Source: Chitinophaga pinensis | GTDB lineage: Bacteria; Bacteroidota; Bacteroidia; Flavobacteriales_D; Crocinitomicaceae | Direction: 5' to 3' | Assembly: GCA_945902745.1 (NCBI GenBank) | Contig: CAMDNE010000006.1 | Coordinates: 109,488 to 173,487 of the forward strand | DNA length: 64,000 nucleotides | Position numbers and translations under genes: made by a program | Shown: in pieces, positions 35,289 through 45,130 of the stretch | How positions within the stretch are numbered: the stretch's first letter is position 1 | Layout of the letters: each line of letters starts with the position of its first letter | Notes under the pieces: generated by a model | Database searches by the model: none | What the model was told of the DNA's origin: nothing | The model's input: only the letters and a program-made list of their open reading frames with translations

Positions 35289-35982
35289 TGGTTTCTGTTT
35301 GAGGGCCTCGGATTTTTAAAATCCAATCATCAACCGTCATCGCATTTTCGATTGAAGAATCACCAGATTGGGTTCTGCGTAAAGCAATTAGTGTTCCTCC
35401 CGATTCAACTAATTTCCCAAAATCGTGCGCAATAGAACGAATATAAGTTCCTTTTGAACAGGAGATTTCAAAATCTATTTCTGGAAATCGCTCTGCAGAA
35501 ATTTTAAAATCAACAATCTCAATTGTATTTGATTTCAATTCAAATTCTTTTCCAGCTCTGGCTAAATCATATGCTCTTTTTCCATCAACTTGTTTTGCTG
35601 AGAAAATTGGTGGTACTTGTTGAATAACACCAATAAAAGATTTTCGAGTAGTTTCAAGTAATTCTGGTGTAATATGATCCACTGGAAACTCCTCATTGTA
35701 TTCATTTTCCAAATCATACGAAACAGTTGTTTTCCCTAGAAGAATCGTACCTGTGTAGGTTTTCATCCCAACCATTATTTGGTCTATTTTCTTCGTGTGT
35801 TTTCCTGTACAAAGAATTAACAAACCTGTCGCCAATGGATCTAATGTTCCTGCATGACCAACTTTAATGTTCTTTACATTCAACGCTTGTTTAAGATTCC
35901 AACGAATTTTATTGACCACATCAAAAGATGTCCAACCAAGTGGCTTGTCAACCAAAATTGTTTCTCCTTCGATAAAATTCAT
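35284..35982 (-). CDS. truB: tRNA pseudouridine-55 synthase
   Basis: 232 residues. It isomerises U55 in the T-loop of tRNAs. Visible motifs are VDKPLGWTSFDVVNKIR, GHAGTLDPLATGLLI with the catalytic Asp, and SAKQVDGKRAYDLAR. KGTYIRSIAHDFG is the conserved C-terminal core segment. The gene starts directly after the uppP stop, without spacing. The PUA domain is short or missing, as is common in Bacteroidota. Confidence 0.96.
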   Translation of the reverse strand: MNFIEGETILVDKPLGWTSFDVVNKIRWNLKQALNVKNIKVGHAGTLDPLATGLLILCTGKHTKKIDQIMVGMKTYTGTILLGKTTVSYDLENEYNEEFPVDHITPELLETTRKSFIGVIQQVPPIFSAKQVDGKRAYDLARAGKEFELKSNTIEIVDFKISAERFPEIDFEISCSKGTYIRSIAHDFGKLVESGGTLIALRRTQSGDSSIENAMTVDDWILKIRGPQTETT

Positions 35983-36795
35983 CTATTGAAGAGAAAAATA
36001 AGTGATTAAGATAATTCCAACCACAATTCTGTACCAACCCCAAATTTTGAAACCGTATTTTTCAAGGATGCCAATAAATAATTTTATTGCCAATGCAGCA
36101 ACAACAAATGCAATGATGTTACCAATAATGAAATTACTTATGTTTTGACTTGAAGAAAGAATCATTTCGTATCCTTTTTGTTCGATTCCCTTATATTTCC
36201 AATCCTTTAGAAAAACGGAATACATTGTAACAGCCAACATAGTTGGAACGGCTAAGAAAAAACTAAATTCCGCTGCCAATTTGCGACTTAATCCTTGTTG
36301 CATTCCACCAATGATTGATGCAGCCGATCTACTTGTTCCTGGCATCATTGCCAAACATTGCCAAAAACCAATGGTTATTGCTTTTCCAATACTTATATTC
36401 TCTTCTTTTTTAATTGTAGGATTTTTGAAAAGCCGGTCAACAAATAATAAAATAACACCCCCTACAATTAATACAATTGCAATTGGAATTGGACTTTCTA
36501 AAACGGCTTCAATCTTATCATCAAATAATTTACCTAGAATTAAAGCTGGAATAACAGCCAGTGCTAATTTGATATAAAAATTGAATGATTTAAAATTGAA
36601 GAACTTTTTCCAATATAACGCAACGACAGATAATATTGCACCGAATTGAATTGAAACTTGAAACATTTTCACAAACTCATCATCTTGAGTTCCGTAAATT
36701 GAACTCGCGAAAATCATATGAGCCGTTGATGAAATTGGCAAAAACTCTGTAAGGCCTTCAATAATCGAAAGAATGAGGGCTTGAATTAAATCCAT
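35983..36795 (-). CDS. uppP: Undecaprenyl-diphosphate phosphatase
   Basis: 270 residues with about eight membrane helices. It regenerates undecaprenyl phosphate, the lipid carrier for cell-wall synthesis, and gives low bacitracin resistance. The family motifs EGLTEFLPISSTAHM (residues about 13-27) and PGTSRSAASIIGGM (about 153-166) are complete. It is in the order ftsX, DUF3098, uppP, truB. Confidence 0.96.
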   Translation of the reverse strand: MDLIQALILSIIEGLTEFLPISSTAHMIFASSIYGTQDDEFVKMFQVSIQFGAILSVVALYWKKFFNFKSFNFYIKLALAVIPALILGKLFDDKIEAVLESPIPIAIVLIVGGVILLFVDRLFKNPTIKKEENISIGKAITIGFWQCLAMMPGTSRSAASIIGGMQQGLSRKLAAEFSFFLAVPTMLAVTMYSVFLKDWKYKGIEQKGYEMILSSSQNISNFIIGNIIAFVVAALAIKLFIGILEKYGFKIWGWYRIVVGIILITYFSLQ

Positions 36796-36807
36796 AAGAA
36801 AAAGTAA

Positions 36808-37053
36808 TTAGTCTTTTTTGACTTTGTTTTTTTTCATGATTGCATAAAGGATAACGATGTATCCTGCAACAATTAACATTGGCGCAATCGTAATACGTCT
36901 CATACTAAACAATTCAGATTCATTGAACTCATTAGCTTCAGTAGCTGCTCCACCAATCATTAATAAAAATCCCAATATATTAATTGCTAAACCAATTAAT
37001 AATAACTTATAATTTTCCGGTTGAAACCCGAATTGTGACTTTTTGTCCTCCAT
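36808..37053 (-). CDS. DUF3098 small membrane protein
   Basis: 81 residues with two membrane helices (about 15-36 and 56-75). The segment ENYKLLLIGLAINILGFLLM matches DUF3098, a Bacteroidota family found almost always between ftsX and uppP. Its function is unknown; the position suggests cell-envelope or division work. Confidence 0.92.
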   Translation of the reverse strand: MEDKKSQFGFQPENYKLLLIGLAINILGFLLMIGGAATEANEFNESELFSMRRITIAPMLIVAGYIVILYAIMKKNKVKKD

Positions 37054-37062
37054 GAGTCAAAT

Positions 37063-37953
37063 TTAATATAAATCATCCAATTTGGTGCGCAAATATTTGT
37101 TAAGAGCAAACCAAGTTGAAACAAATGTGATAACAATTCCTATTACTATTAGTGAACCTGCCAATAAACTAAAGGTGATTAATGAATAACTTATTTCAAT
37201 AGAATCTAAAATATTATTCATTGCATAAAATAACGTCATTAATAATGCAAGACCAATAATAGCCGAAACTGTTCCTTGAAAAATCGATTGCACTAAAAAC
37301 GGTTTGCGAATATGAGATGATGTAGCTCCAACGAGTTGCATTGTTTTGATTGTAAAGCGCTTGGAGTATAATGCCATTCTAATTGTATTATTAATCATTG
37401 CCACAGCAATCACGATTAATAATAAAGCAACAGATAAAAACAGAAAAACAAATTGTTTGAACCCTAAATTTACAGACTCCACACTTGCTTTATCGTAATT
37501 TACCTCATCTATTTGATCTGGATATGCTTTTAATAAATCTTGTTTGATTTTTTCCATTCCAGATTTGGTAGCAAATTCAGCTTTTGGTTTGAATCCAATT
37601 GTTGAAGGCAAAGGATTTTCTCCTTCAAAAATGGAAAGAATTTGATCTGCATTTTGATCAGTTCCGCTAAATTCTTCAATTGCTCTTTCAGGAGAAACAA
37701 AATAAACTTCGCTGAATTCATTCCATGTTTTTAGTTCTTGTTCAATTTGTTTAATGTCGGCATCATTTAATTCTGGTTTAAAAAACAAATCACCTTGTAA
37801 ACTTTCTCTGGCTTGTTTTTGTACATTGTCTAAGCCGAAAACTCCTCCTAAAACGAGGCCAATCATAAACAAAACCAAGGAAATTCCTACAACTGTAGAA
37901 ACATAACTAGCACGAACGCCACGTTTACTGTATTTATCTGAATTTGAACTCAT
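37063..37953 (-). CDS. ftsX: Cell-division protein FtsX
   Basis: 296 residues. A short cytoplasmic start, a membrane helix (about 17-38), a periplasmic domain (about 45-165) and three more helices (about 167-190, 224-248 and 262-285) give the usual FtsX topology. NNTIRMALYSKRFTIKTMQLVGA is the conserved loop. FtsX pairs with the ATPase FtsE to control septal wall hydrolases; ftsE is not adjacent, as usual in this phylum. First gene of the group. Confidence 0.93.
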   Translation of the reverse strand: MSSNSDKYSKRGVRASYVSTVVGISLVLFMIGLVLGGVFGLDNVQKQARESLQGDLFFKPELNDADIKQIEQELKTWNEFSEVYFVSPERAIEEFSGTDQNADQILSIFEGENPLPSTIGFKPKAEFATKSGMEKIKQDLLKAYPDQIDEVNYDKASVESVNLGFKQFVFLFLSVALLLIVIAVAMINNTIRMALYSKRFTIKTMQLVGATSSHIRKPFLVQSIFQGTVSAIIGLALLMTLFYAMNNILDSIEISYSLITFSLLAGSLIVIGIVITFVSTWFALNKYLRTKLDDLY

Positions 37954-38410
37954 CGGTTACGAAGTTAGAAATAATTCTTACGATAGAAAAAGTGTAGCGT
38001 AGAATTTAGAAAAAAGCAATTGTTAATAACTGAAAAAGTACCCTATAAAAACTGTCAAGATTGGTATGACAATTTGTGTTTTTTACCAAAAAACGTTAAA
38101 ATAAAATTAAACTGTAATTTTTCGAAACGTTTACCGTTAAAGAGATATAGCAATTGCTTAAGATTTAAAAAGTAAAAGTTGGCACACAATTTGGAATTGC
38201 TTAAATCGAAGTAAAAGTTAGTTTTCATAAGTAGTAGTAGTTTAGGTTTTGAGAGGGGGAAATGCCAATTTCCTCCTTTCATGTTTTATAGCCCAAACGA
38301 ATATCAATAAGCACATTATGTTAGTTAGATTCCACTGTTTTATGGATTTTTTGATGTACTTTTGCTCTCCATAATTCCAAAATTGGATTATATCAAAGTC
38401 AAATACATTT
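37954..38410. other. Divergent intergenic region upstream of ftsX and lepA
   Basis: 457 AT-rich bases. Apart from the lepA promoter box at 38357-38364, I see no conserved element. Minus-strand frames at 38055-38439 are rich in Lys, Phe and Leu and resemble no protein. Confidence 0.55.
38357..38364 (+). promoter_or_regulatory. Candidate lepA -7 box
   Basis: TACTTTTG matches TAnnTTTG, 46 bp before the lepA ATG. The -33 position reads TGTT, a poor match. Confidence 0.4.
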
Positions 38411-40207
38411 ATGAAGAACATTCGCAATTTTTGCATCATCGCTCACATTGATCATGGTAAAAGCACTTTAGCAGATAGATTATTGCAGGCAACTGGAACT
38501 ATTTCTGACCGTGATATGCAAAGTCAGGCACTAGATGATATGGATTTGGAACGTGAAAGAGGAATCACAATTAAAAGTCATGCTATCCAGATGAATTACA
38601 AATTCGAAGGGCAAGATTATATTTTAAATTTGATTGACACTCCCGGACACGTTGATTTTTCTTATGAAGTTTCAAGATCTATTGCAGCGTGTGAAGGCGC
38701 TTTATTAATTGTAGATGCCTCTCAAGGAATCGAAGCGCAAACAATTTCTAATTTATATTTAGCATTAGAACACAATTTAGAAATTATTCCGATTTTGAAT
38801 AAAATGGATCTTCCAGGTGCTATGCCAGAAGAAGTTTCAGATCAAATAATGGAACTTATTGGTTGTGATTTAGAAGATATTATTCAAGCGTCAGGGAAAA
38901 CTGGACTTGGTGTTGATGCAATTTTAAGTGCTGTTATCAATCGTGTTCCAGCTCCAACAGGTGATGAAAATGCGCCATTGCAAGCGATGATTTTTGATTC
39001 TGTTTTCAATCCTTTTAGAGGAATTATCGCTTATTTCAGAATTAGAAATGGTGTAATCAAAAAGGGTGAGAAAATAAAATTCTTCAATACAGGCCGTTCT
39101 TATAATGCAGATGAAATTGGGATTCTAAAAATGACTTTAAGTCCCAAAAATGAGGTAAGAGCTGGAGATGTTGGTTATATTATTTCGGGAATCAAGCAAG
39201 CAAATGAAGTTAAAGTTGGAGATACGATTACCACTTTTGCGAATCCGTGTGAAACAGCAATTAAAGGATTTGAAAATGTGAAACCAATGGTTTTTGCTGG
39301 AATCTATCCTGTCGACACTGAAGATTACGAGGAATTGCGTTATTCAATGGAAAAATTGCAATTAAATGATTCTTCTTTAGTTTTTGAGCCTGAATCATCA
39401 GCAGCCTTAGGATTTGGATTTAGATGTGGTTTCTTAGGAATGTTGCACATGGAAATTATCCAAGAACGATTGGAAAGAGAATTCAACATGACTGTTATTA
39501 CTACTGTTCCGAACGTTTCTTACAATGCGTACATGCGAAAAGACCCAACGGTTGCATTAATCGTTAATAATCCTTCTGATTTACCAGATCCTTCAGGAAT
39601 GGAAAGAATTGAAGAACCTTATATTAAAGCACAAGTTATTACGAAATCAGAATATGTAGGACAAATAATGACTTTGTGTATTGAAAAAAGAGGTGAACTT
39701 CAAAATCAAGTTTATTTAACGCAAGATCGTGTTGAAATAACATTTGAAATGCCATTAGCAGAAATTGTATTTGATTTTTATGACCGTTTAAAATCAGTTT
39801 CTAGAGGTTATGCATCGTTTGATTATCATCCAATTGGATATAAGCAATCCGATTTAATACGAATGGATTTGTTGTTGAACAGTGAATGTGTTGATGCCTT
39901 GTCTGCTTTAGTTCACAGAAGCAATGCGTATGATTTAGGGAAAAGAATTTGTTTGAAATTAAAAGAATTAATTCCAAGACAACAATTCGAAATTCCAATT
40001 CAAGCAGCAATTGGAGCAAAGGTAATTGCTCGTGAAACAATCAAAGCATTGAGAAAAGATGTTACTGCGAAATGTTATGGTGGGGATATTTCCCGTAAAC
40101 GTAAATTACTTGAAAAGCAAAAAGAAGGTAAAAAGAGAATGCGTCAAATCGGAAGAGTAGAAATTCCACAAGAAGCATTCATGGCAGTATTGAAATTGAA
40201 TGATTAA
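38411..40207 (+). CDS. lepA: Elongation factor 4 (back-translocating ribosomal GTPase)
   Basis: 598 residues, the normal length. G-motifs: [15 protein letters not shown] (G1), RGITI (G2), [12 protein letters not shown] (G3) and NKMDLPGA (G4). The C-terminal domain with [24 protein letters not shown] and [20 protein letters not shown] is specific to LepA/EF4. It stands alone on the plus strand and ends in a strong terminator. Confidence 0.97.
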   Translation: MKNIRNFCIIAHIDHGKSTLADRLLQATGTISDRDMQSQALDDMDLERERGITIKSHAIQMNYKFEGQDYILNLIDTPGHVDFSYEVSRSIAACEGALLIVDASQGIEAQTISNLYLALEHNLEIIPILNKMDLPGAMPEEVSDQIMELIGCDLEDIIQASGKTGLGVDAILSAVINRVPAPTGDENAPLQAMIFDSVFNPFRGIIAYFRIRNGVIKKGEKIKFFNTGRSYNADEIGILKMTLSPKNEVRAGDVGYIISGIKQANEVKVGDTITTFANPCETAIKGFENVKPMVFAGIYPVDTEDYEELRYSMEKLQLNDSSLVFEPESSAALGFGFRCGFLGMLHMEIIQERLEREFNMTVITTVPNVSYNAYMRKDPTVALIVNNPSDLPDPSGMERIEEPYIKAQVITKSEYVGQIMTLCIEKRGELQNQVYLTQDRVEITFEMPLAEIVFDFYDRLKSVSRGYASFDYHPIGYKQSDLIRMDLLLNSECVDALSALVHRSNAYDLGKRICLKLKELIPRQQFEIPIQAAIGAKVIARETIKALRKDVTAKCYGGDISRKRKLLEKQKEGKKRMRQIGRVEIPQEAFMAVLKLND

Positions 40208-40224
40208 TAAATAAAAAACTTTCA

Positions 40225-40265
40225 CAAAAAAGCCCCGATTAAATTTTTAATCGGGGCTTTTTTTA
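40225..40265. terminator. Strong bidirectional terminator
   Basis: AGCCCCGATTAAA with TAATCGGGGCT around a T-rich loop, flanked by A6 and T7. It serves lepA and the converging acidic-protein gene, whose stop lies in the T-run. Confidence 0.93.
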
Positions 40266-40631
40266 TTCGCTATCGTCGTCTTCGCCATCATCTGCATCTG
40301 GCTTGTCGTAATCTTCTTCTTCGTTTGTATCTGTGTCAGCTTCCATGTCATCATCCTTGATGTCATCAACTTTGTCCAAATCGTCTTCGAAGTCATCTTC
40401 TTCGTCATCATCATCTGAAGCGGCAACTACTTTCGGACTAATTTTATTGATTTTAACCAAATAAATAACCTCATCTGTTTCCCAAATCAAAGCATCTAGG
40501 ACTTCGCCAGTTGGGATTTTAATAGTCGTTAAATGGTTAATGTAACCGTCTGGAAAATCCCGTAGGATTTGCTTCTTTTGTTCTATAGTTAATTTTGAAT
40601 AACTAATTATGGCTCTTCTCTTAGTAGACAT
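40263..40631 (-). CDS. Conserved small protein with very acidic tail
   Basis: 122 residues. Residues 1-70 form a compact domain (KRRAIISYSKLTIEQKKQIL, DALIWETDEVIYLVKI) seen widely in Bacteroidota without known function. Residues 72-122 are almost only Asp and Glu. The tail may bind basic partners or metal ions. The gene ends 11 bp after the next gene upstream and is likely cotranscribed with it. Confidence 0.82.
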   Translation of the reverse strand: MSTKRRAIISYSKLTIEQKKQILRDFPDGYINHLTTIKIPTGEVLDALIWETDEVIYLVKINKISPKVVAASDDDDEEDDFEDDLDKVDDIKDDDMEADTDTNEEEDYDKPDADDGEDDDSE

Positions 40632-40641
40632 GATTAATTTG

Positions 40642-40929
40642 TTAAATTTCTAATTTATATATTCTTCTTGTCGGTATTACAACATTTTGCTTCAAAACGA
40701 TTGAATTATCCGTTACTGCCCAAATTGTCGTGTTCACCACTTTCTTCTTTTTTGAATCCTCAAAGTAAATTTTTACTTTATGATGTTCTAAATTACCTAA
40801 AGAAATTGCACGATCCAGTTCCGTTTTCAATGCTTTTTTTTCTTTTTCTGATTTTAACACTTCCTCTATTGGAAAATTACAACCAGCAATATCTTCCTTA
40901 TCAACAAGGACAAACTCACTCTCCATCAA
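40642..40929 (-). CDS. Conserved small hypothetical protein
   Basis: 95 residues, no signal peptide. The first half is charged and helical (EEVLKSEKEKKALKTELDRAISLGN). The second half is strands (HHKVKIYFEDSKKKKVVNTTIWAV, SIVLKQNVVIPTRRIYKLEI), reminiscent of small Sm-like barrels. Such proteins recur in Bacteroidota without assigned function. The second Met (MES) is an equally possible start. Cotranscribed with the acidic-tail gene 10 bp downstream. Confidence 0.75.
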   Translation of the reverse strand: MMESEFVLVDKEDIAGCNFPIEEVLKSEKEKKALKTELDRAISLGNLEHHKVKIYFEDSKKKKVVNTTIWAVTDNSIVLKQNVVIPTRRIYKLEI

Positions 40930-41078
40930 TCAATTTTTGAGCAAAATTAAATGAAAACACAAACTAAACTAATTTTTACAAAAATATGATTCTTTTTTTT
41001 ATTAAAAGTCGATTATTCATAACTAATTTGTTTCTCAATTTAAGATAGACAAATTACAATTGCTGAATTCAATTAAAG

Positions 41079-41110
41079 CAAGAAAGGCATCTAATTAGAC
41101 GCCTTTCTTG
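41079..41110. terminator. Strong hairpin after the DUF3108 gene
   Basis: CAAGAAAGGC/GCCTTTCTTG stem with an inner TCTAATTAGA self-pairing loop. It lies 15 bp beyond the DUF3108 stop. The T-rich side is on the plus strand, so its role for the minus-strand gene is as a stable 3' end. Confidence 0.75.
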
Positions 41111-41124
41111 TTGTTGTTTTTGTT

Positions 41125-41910
41125 TTATTTTACCTTGCTTTTTAAATCATTTTTCAAGCCACTCCACTCAACTAAGTGCATTTTAACTACTCCTACTGGA
41201 ATTTTTGCTTTCACCATGATTGGAATTTTGTTGTCATCGTTGGTTACCCAAAAATTCACGTCTTCTTCACTTTTGAAATAGCGTCCAGTTTGAACCACAG
41301 GAACAAACTTGTGGCAATTAAATTTCCCTTTTCGAATAGTGATGACTTCGTCGCCTACATATTTAATTTTCAAGTTGTAGATTTCATCGTCCATGAAGCA
41401 TTTGAATTCAAATGTTTTTCCTTTTTTCATGTCTTTGAAATTCAATGTTCGAGCATAATAAAATGATGAAACCATGTCTTGAATTCCTAGAGGAGCTTTA
41501 AAGTCTTTCTTACCATTGTTTACTTGATACTTGTCTTGTTTGAATGTGTAATCTTGGTTGACTTTATATCCTCCTTCATCTACTCTGCGAACAAAGAACC
41601 ATGGGAAAAGCCCTTTTTTATCCATGTACGTTTCATATTTATCATTCACTTTGAAAAAAGCATTGAATCCACCAAGTGTTTTACCTGTTCCAACAGCATT
41701 CAATAATTCTCTGTTCGAACCTTTTTTGGTTGTCGCCTTAACTTCCATTACTGCTTCTCCAGCATCAATAAAACCATACGTTACACGGTATCTCAGTTTT
41801 TCTCCTACTTGAAATGCTTTATTTGTCACCGCAGGATATGTAACTTCCGTAGTACTTGTCATAGTGAAAAATACACCAACCAATCCAACAAAATATACTA
41901 ACTTTTTCAT
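41125..41910 (-). CDS. DUF3108 secreted protein
   Basis: 261 residues with a signal peptide (about 1-22). FQVGEKLRYRVTYGFIDAGE is the start of DUF3108, found in periplasmic or outer-membrane-associated beta proteins, with GFNAFFKVNDKYETYMDKK and KCHKFVPVVQTG-like blocks following. Family function is unknown. It stands alone between two terminators. Confidence 0.88.
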   Translation of the reverse strand: MKKLVYFVGLVGVFFTMTSTTEVTYPAVTNKAFQVGEKLRYRVTYGFIDAGEAVMEVKATTKKGSNRELLNAVGTGKTLGGFNAFFKVNDKYETYMDKKGLFPWFFVRRVDEGGYKVNQDYTFKQDKYQVNNGKKDFKAPLGIQDMVSSFYYARTLNFKDMKKGKTFEFKCFMDDEIYNLKIKYVGDEVITIRKGKFNCHKFVPVVQTGRYFKSEEDVNFWVTNDDNKIPIMVKAKIPVGVVKMHLVEWSGLKNDLKSKVK

Positions 41911-42035
41911 AACATTTAATTTAAGTTAAGAGCCTCTTGGCAAAGGATGTGCCAAAAAATTTGACATTTATATAACGTAATATATCTGTTTATAGTTTGA
42001 GGGTAAATACATTTTTTCAGTAGAATTATAATACA

Positions 42036-42066
42036 CAAAAAAATCCGCCTCAAATGAAACGGATTT
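42036..42066 (-). terminator. leuS terminator
   Basis: Stem AAATCCG/CGGATTT with a 12-base loop and a run of eight U on the minus-strand transcript, 22 bp after the leuS stop. Confidence 0.85.
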
Positions 42067-42087
42067 AACATGTTATAAAGGTGCAAA

Positions 42088-45024
42088 TTACATTACAATA
42101 TTCACAATCTTTCCTGGAACAACAATCACTTTCTTAGGAGTATTGCCTTCCAACCATTTCTGCGCATCTGCATTTGCAAGAACAGCTTCTTCCACTTCTT
42201 TTGGATTCAAAGACATCGGCAATTCTATTTTCAAACGCATTTTTCCATTAAACGAAATTGGGTAAGCGTGATTTGCTTCTACCAATAAACTTTCATCAAA
42301 TTGTGGGAAATGCGCATAACTAATTGTTCCTTTTTTATGACCCAATTTCTCCCACAACTCTTCGGAAATGTGCGGAGCATAAGGTGAAAGTAAAATCACT
42401 AAATCAGTTAGAATTGCTTTGTTGTTGCATTTTTGTTCTGTCAATTCGTTGACACATATCATGAAATTCGAAACGCCCGTATTGAATGAAAAACGGTCCA
42501 AATCATCTGTCAATTTTTTGATAGTTCTGTGCACTGTTTTCAAAGCTTCTTTTGAAGGTTCTTCCATTGAAAGCGATACATTCCCGTCAGCATCGTGGAA
42601 CAAACGCCATAGTTTGCGTAAGAAATTATGTACACCATTGATTCCTTTTGTATCCCACGGTTTGAATTGCTCTAACGGACCTAAAAACATTTCATACATT
42701 CTCAAGGTATCAGCTCCAAATTTTTCTACGAGTTCATCTGGCGTTTGTACATTGTATTTGGATTTAGACATTTTTTCGATTTCTGAACCACAGATGTAAT
42801 CTCCGTTTTCTTCACAAATGAATTCTGCATTTTTATATTCCTCTCTTGAATTTTTGAAGGCTTCAATGTCCAATTTGTCGCTGTCTACTAGGGAGATATC
42901 CACATGGATTGCACTACAATCCATCATTACAAAACCATTTTTATTATTTATTATTCTATCTATTTGATCCTTAACTTCAGATGAAAATTCAATTTCAAAT
43001 TCATTTTTAGTTGAGCACTCAAAAGCTTTTTTAGAAATAAAAATTGTTGGTGCGTTTCCTGAATAGTATTTTAATTGTCCACTATTATCAGTAATTGAGT
43101 ATTCCAATCTATATACAAAACTACTTCTTCCCAAAATCATCCCTTGGTTGATCATTTTCTGGAATGGCTCGTCAAAGCCTATAAAGCCTTGATCGTATAA
43201 GAATTTTGTCCAGAAACGTGCATACAATAAATGTCCTGTTGCGTGTTCCGAGCCACCAATGTATAAATCTACTTGTTTCCAATAATCCGCTTTTTTGCGG
43301 TTTACAAATTCGTGTTCATTCTTTGGATCCATATAACGCAAGAAATACCAAGAACTTCCTGCCCAACCAGGCATCGTATTGAATTCCATGTGATCTCCTT
43401 CAAAATGATTCCACGCCGACTTTTCAGCTCGAGCCAACGGTGGTGCACCATCTTCAGTTGGTAAATATTTATCTACTTCCGGTAAGGTAATTGGCAAGAA
43501 TTTATCCTCGACTAAATGCGGAAGTCCGTCTTTGTAGAAAACTGGAAATGGCTCTCCCCAATAACGTTGTCTAGAGAAAACAGCATCACGCAAACGGTAA
43601 TTTGTTTTTCCTGTTCCAATACCTTTTGCTTCAATTGCTTCAATCGCAGTTTTCATGGCAGCTTTCACTTCCAAGCCGCTCAAGAAATCAGAATCGGCAA
43701 TTGTTCCAGCTTTTTCAGTATACGCAGCTTCTGAAATATCTACGTTTTCAAAGATGTTTTTGATTTCAATTCCAAAATGTTTTGCGAAATCGTAATCACG
43801 TTGATCGCCACAAGGGACCGACATCACGGCTCCAGTTCCATAAGAAACCAAGACATAATCACCAATCCAAATTTGGATTTTTTCACCTGTAAATGGATGA
43901 ATTGCAAAAGCTCCGGTATTTTGACCAGTAATATTTTTTACATCAGCTTCACGGTCACGAGCAGATTTCAATGAAGCACTTTTCTTGTACTCAGCTATTT
44001 GAGCTGCAAATTCAGGTGTTGTAATTTGATCTACCAAATCGTGTTCTGGTGCTAGAACCATGAATGAAACACCGAAAATGGTATCGGGACGGGTGGTGAA
44101 CACTTCAATAAATTGATCAGGTGAATTGCCCTCCCCCTCAATCCCCCTCCAAAGGGGGAAGCGGACCATTGAACCGACAGATTTCCCGATCCAGTTGCGT
44201 TGAATATCTTTTATGGATTCTGTCCAATCTAAACCTTCCAAACCAGTCAATAATCTTTCTGCGTATGCTTTGATTCGCATCGACCATTGACGCATTAATT
44301 TTTGTTCGACAGGATGTCCGCCACGTTCAGATACACCGTTTACAATTTCGTCATTTGCCAAAACTGTTCCCAATGCTGGACACCAATTTACCCAAGAATC
44401 AGCTAAAAACGTCAATCGATATGCTTGTAGTATTGTATCTTGTTCTTTCTCATCGAATGTTTTCCATTCTACAGCTGTAAAAAGCGTTTCGCAATCAGAA
44501 CAAGCATTTACATTGGCGTTTCCGTTTTCTTCAAATTCGGCAACTAATTTAGAAATGCGTTCTGCTTTGTTGGTAGTATTATCATAGTAGCAATCGAATA
44601 ACTGCTTAAAAATCCATTGTGTCCATTTGTAATATTCTGGAGAAGAAGTTCGAACTTCTCTGTCCCAATCGAATGAAAAACCAATTTTATCCAATTGATC
44701 ACGGTAGCGCTCAACGTTTTCCGCAGTTGTTATTGCCGGATGTTGACCAGTTTGAATAGCATATTGTTCAGCTGGCAATCCAAATGAATCGTATCCCATT
44801 GGGTGCAAAACATTGAATCCTTTCAAGCGTTTGTAGCGCGCATAAATATCAGAGGCGATATAACCTAATGGGTGTCCAACGTGCAAACCAGCACCAGATG
44901 GATAAGGAAACATATCTAAAACGTAGTACTTCGGTTTAGCACTATTTTCTTCTGCTTTGAACGTTTTTTCATCCGCCCAAATTTTTCTCCATTTTGGTTC
45001 TATTTCCCGAAAATTGTATTCCAT
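42088..45024 (-). CDS. leuS: Leucyl-tRNA synthetase
   Basis: 978 residues, a little longer than most. The HIGH-type motif is PYPSGAGLHVGHPLGY (about 38-53) and KMSKS lies at about 751-755. The CP1 editing domain is present (VFTTRPDTIFG). Two Bacteroidota-type insertions can be seen: one with CSDCETLFTAVEW near 170 and one before KMSKS (about 640-745). In addition, about residues 287-300 (LWRGIEGEGN) are encoded by a G-rich palindromic repeat. The frame is intact, so the enzyme is probably functional. Confidence 0.97.
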   Translation of the reverse strand: MEYNFREIEPKWRKIWADEKTFKAEENSAKPKYYVLDMFPYPSGAGLHVGHPLGYIASDIYARYKRLKGFNVLHPMGYDSFGLPAEQYAIQTGQHPAITTAENVERYRDQLDKIGFSFDWDREVRTSSPEYYKWTQWIFKQLFDCYYDNTTNKAERISKLVAEFEENGNANVNACSDCETLFTAVEWKTFDEKEQDTILQAYRLTFLADSWVNWCPALGTVLANDEIVNGVSERGGHPVEQKLMRQWSMRIKAYAERLLTGLEGLDWTESIKDIQRNWIGKSVGSMVRFPLWRGIEGEGNSPDQFIEVFTTRPDTIFGVSFMVLAPEHDLVDQITTPEFAAQIAEYKKSASLKSARDREADVKNITGQNTGAFAIHPFTGEKIQIWIGDYVLVSYGTGAVMSVPCGDQRDYDFAKHFGIEIKNIFENVDISEAAYTEKAGTIADSDFLSGLEVKAAMKTAIEAIEAKGIGTGKTNYRLRDAVFSRQRYWGEPFPVFYKDGLPHLVEDKFLPITLPEVDKYLPTEDGAPPLARAEKSAWNHFEGDHMEFNTMPGWAGSSWYFLRYMDPKNEHEFVNRKKADYWKQVDLYIGGSEHATGHLLYARFWTKFLYDQGFIGFDEPFQKMINQGMILGRSSFVYRLEYSITDNSGQLKYYSGNAPTIFISKKAFECSTKNEFEIEFSSEVKDQIDRIINNKNGFVMMDCSAIHVDISLVDSDKLDIEAFKNSREEYKNAEFICEENGDYICGSEIEKMSKSKYNVQTPDELVEKFGADTLRMYEMFLGPLEQFKPWDTKGINGVHNFLRKLWRLFHDADGNVSLSMEEPSKEALKTVHRTIKKLTDDLDRFSFNTGVSNFMICVNELTEQKCNNKAILTDLVILLSPYAPHISEELWEKLGHKKGTISYAHFPQFDESLLVEANHAYPISFNGKMRLKIELPMSLNPKEVEEAVLANADAQKWLEGNTPKKVIVVPGKIVNIVM
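44127..44166. repeat. G/C-rich palindromic repeat inside leuS
   Basis: The run TCCCCCT..AAGGGGGA with further CCCCC tracts is far more G/C-rich than the gene around it. It is read in frame as PLWRGIEGEG at the edge of the editing domain. Repeats of this look are usually intergenic in Bacteroidota. Confidence 0.65.
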
Positions 45025-45049
45025 TGTTGATTTGCTTTTTTACGAAAGC

Positions 45050-45057
45050 CAAAGATA
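45050..45057 (-). promoter_or_regulatory. Candidate leuS -7 box
   Basis: Minus-strand TATCTTTG matches TAnnTTTG, 25 bp before the ATG at 45024. Confidence 0.4.
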
Positions 45058-45130
45058 CAGATTTGAAGAGAGAATAAAAGTTTATTCTATTGATTTGTTT
45101 TGCATTCAAAATCGTATTTTTAGACCATAA

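Noticed and set aside
37355..37385. Third copy of the intergenic repeat (TATAATGCCATTCT in ftsX)
   Set aside because: Only about 15 bases match and they encode a conserved ftsX segment, so chance is the better explanation.
38055..38439. Small minus-strand frames upstream of lepA
   Set aside because: Lys/Phe/Leu-rich chance frames; one overlaps the lepA start and neither has a start context or family.
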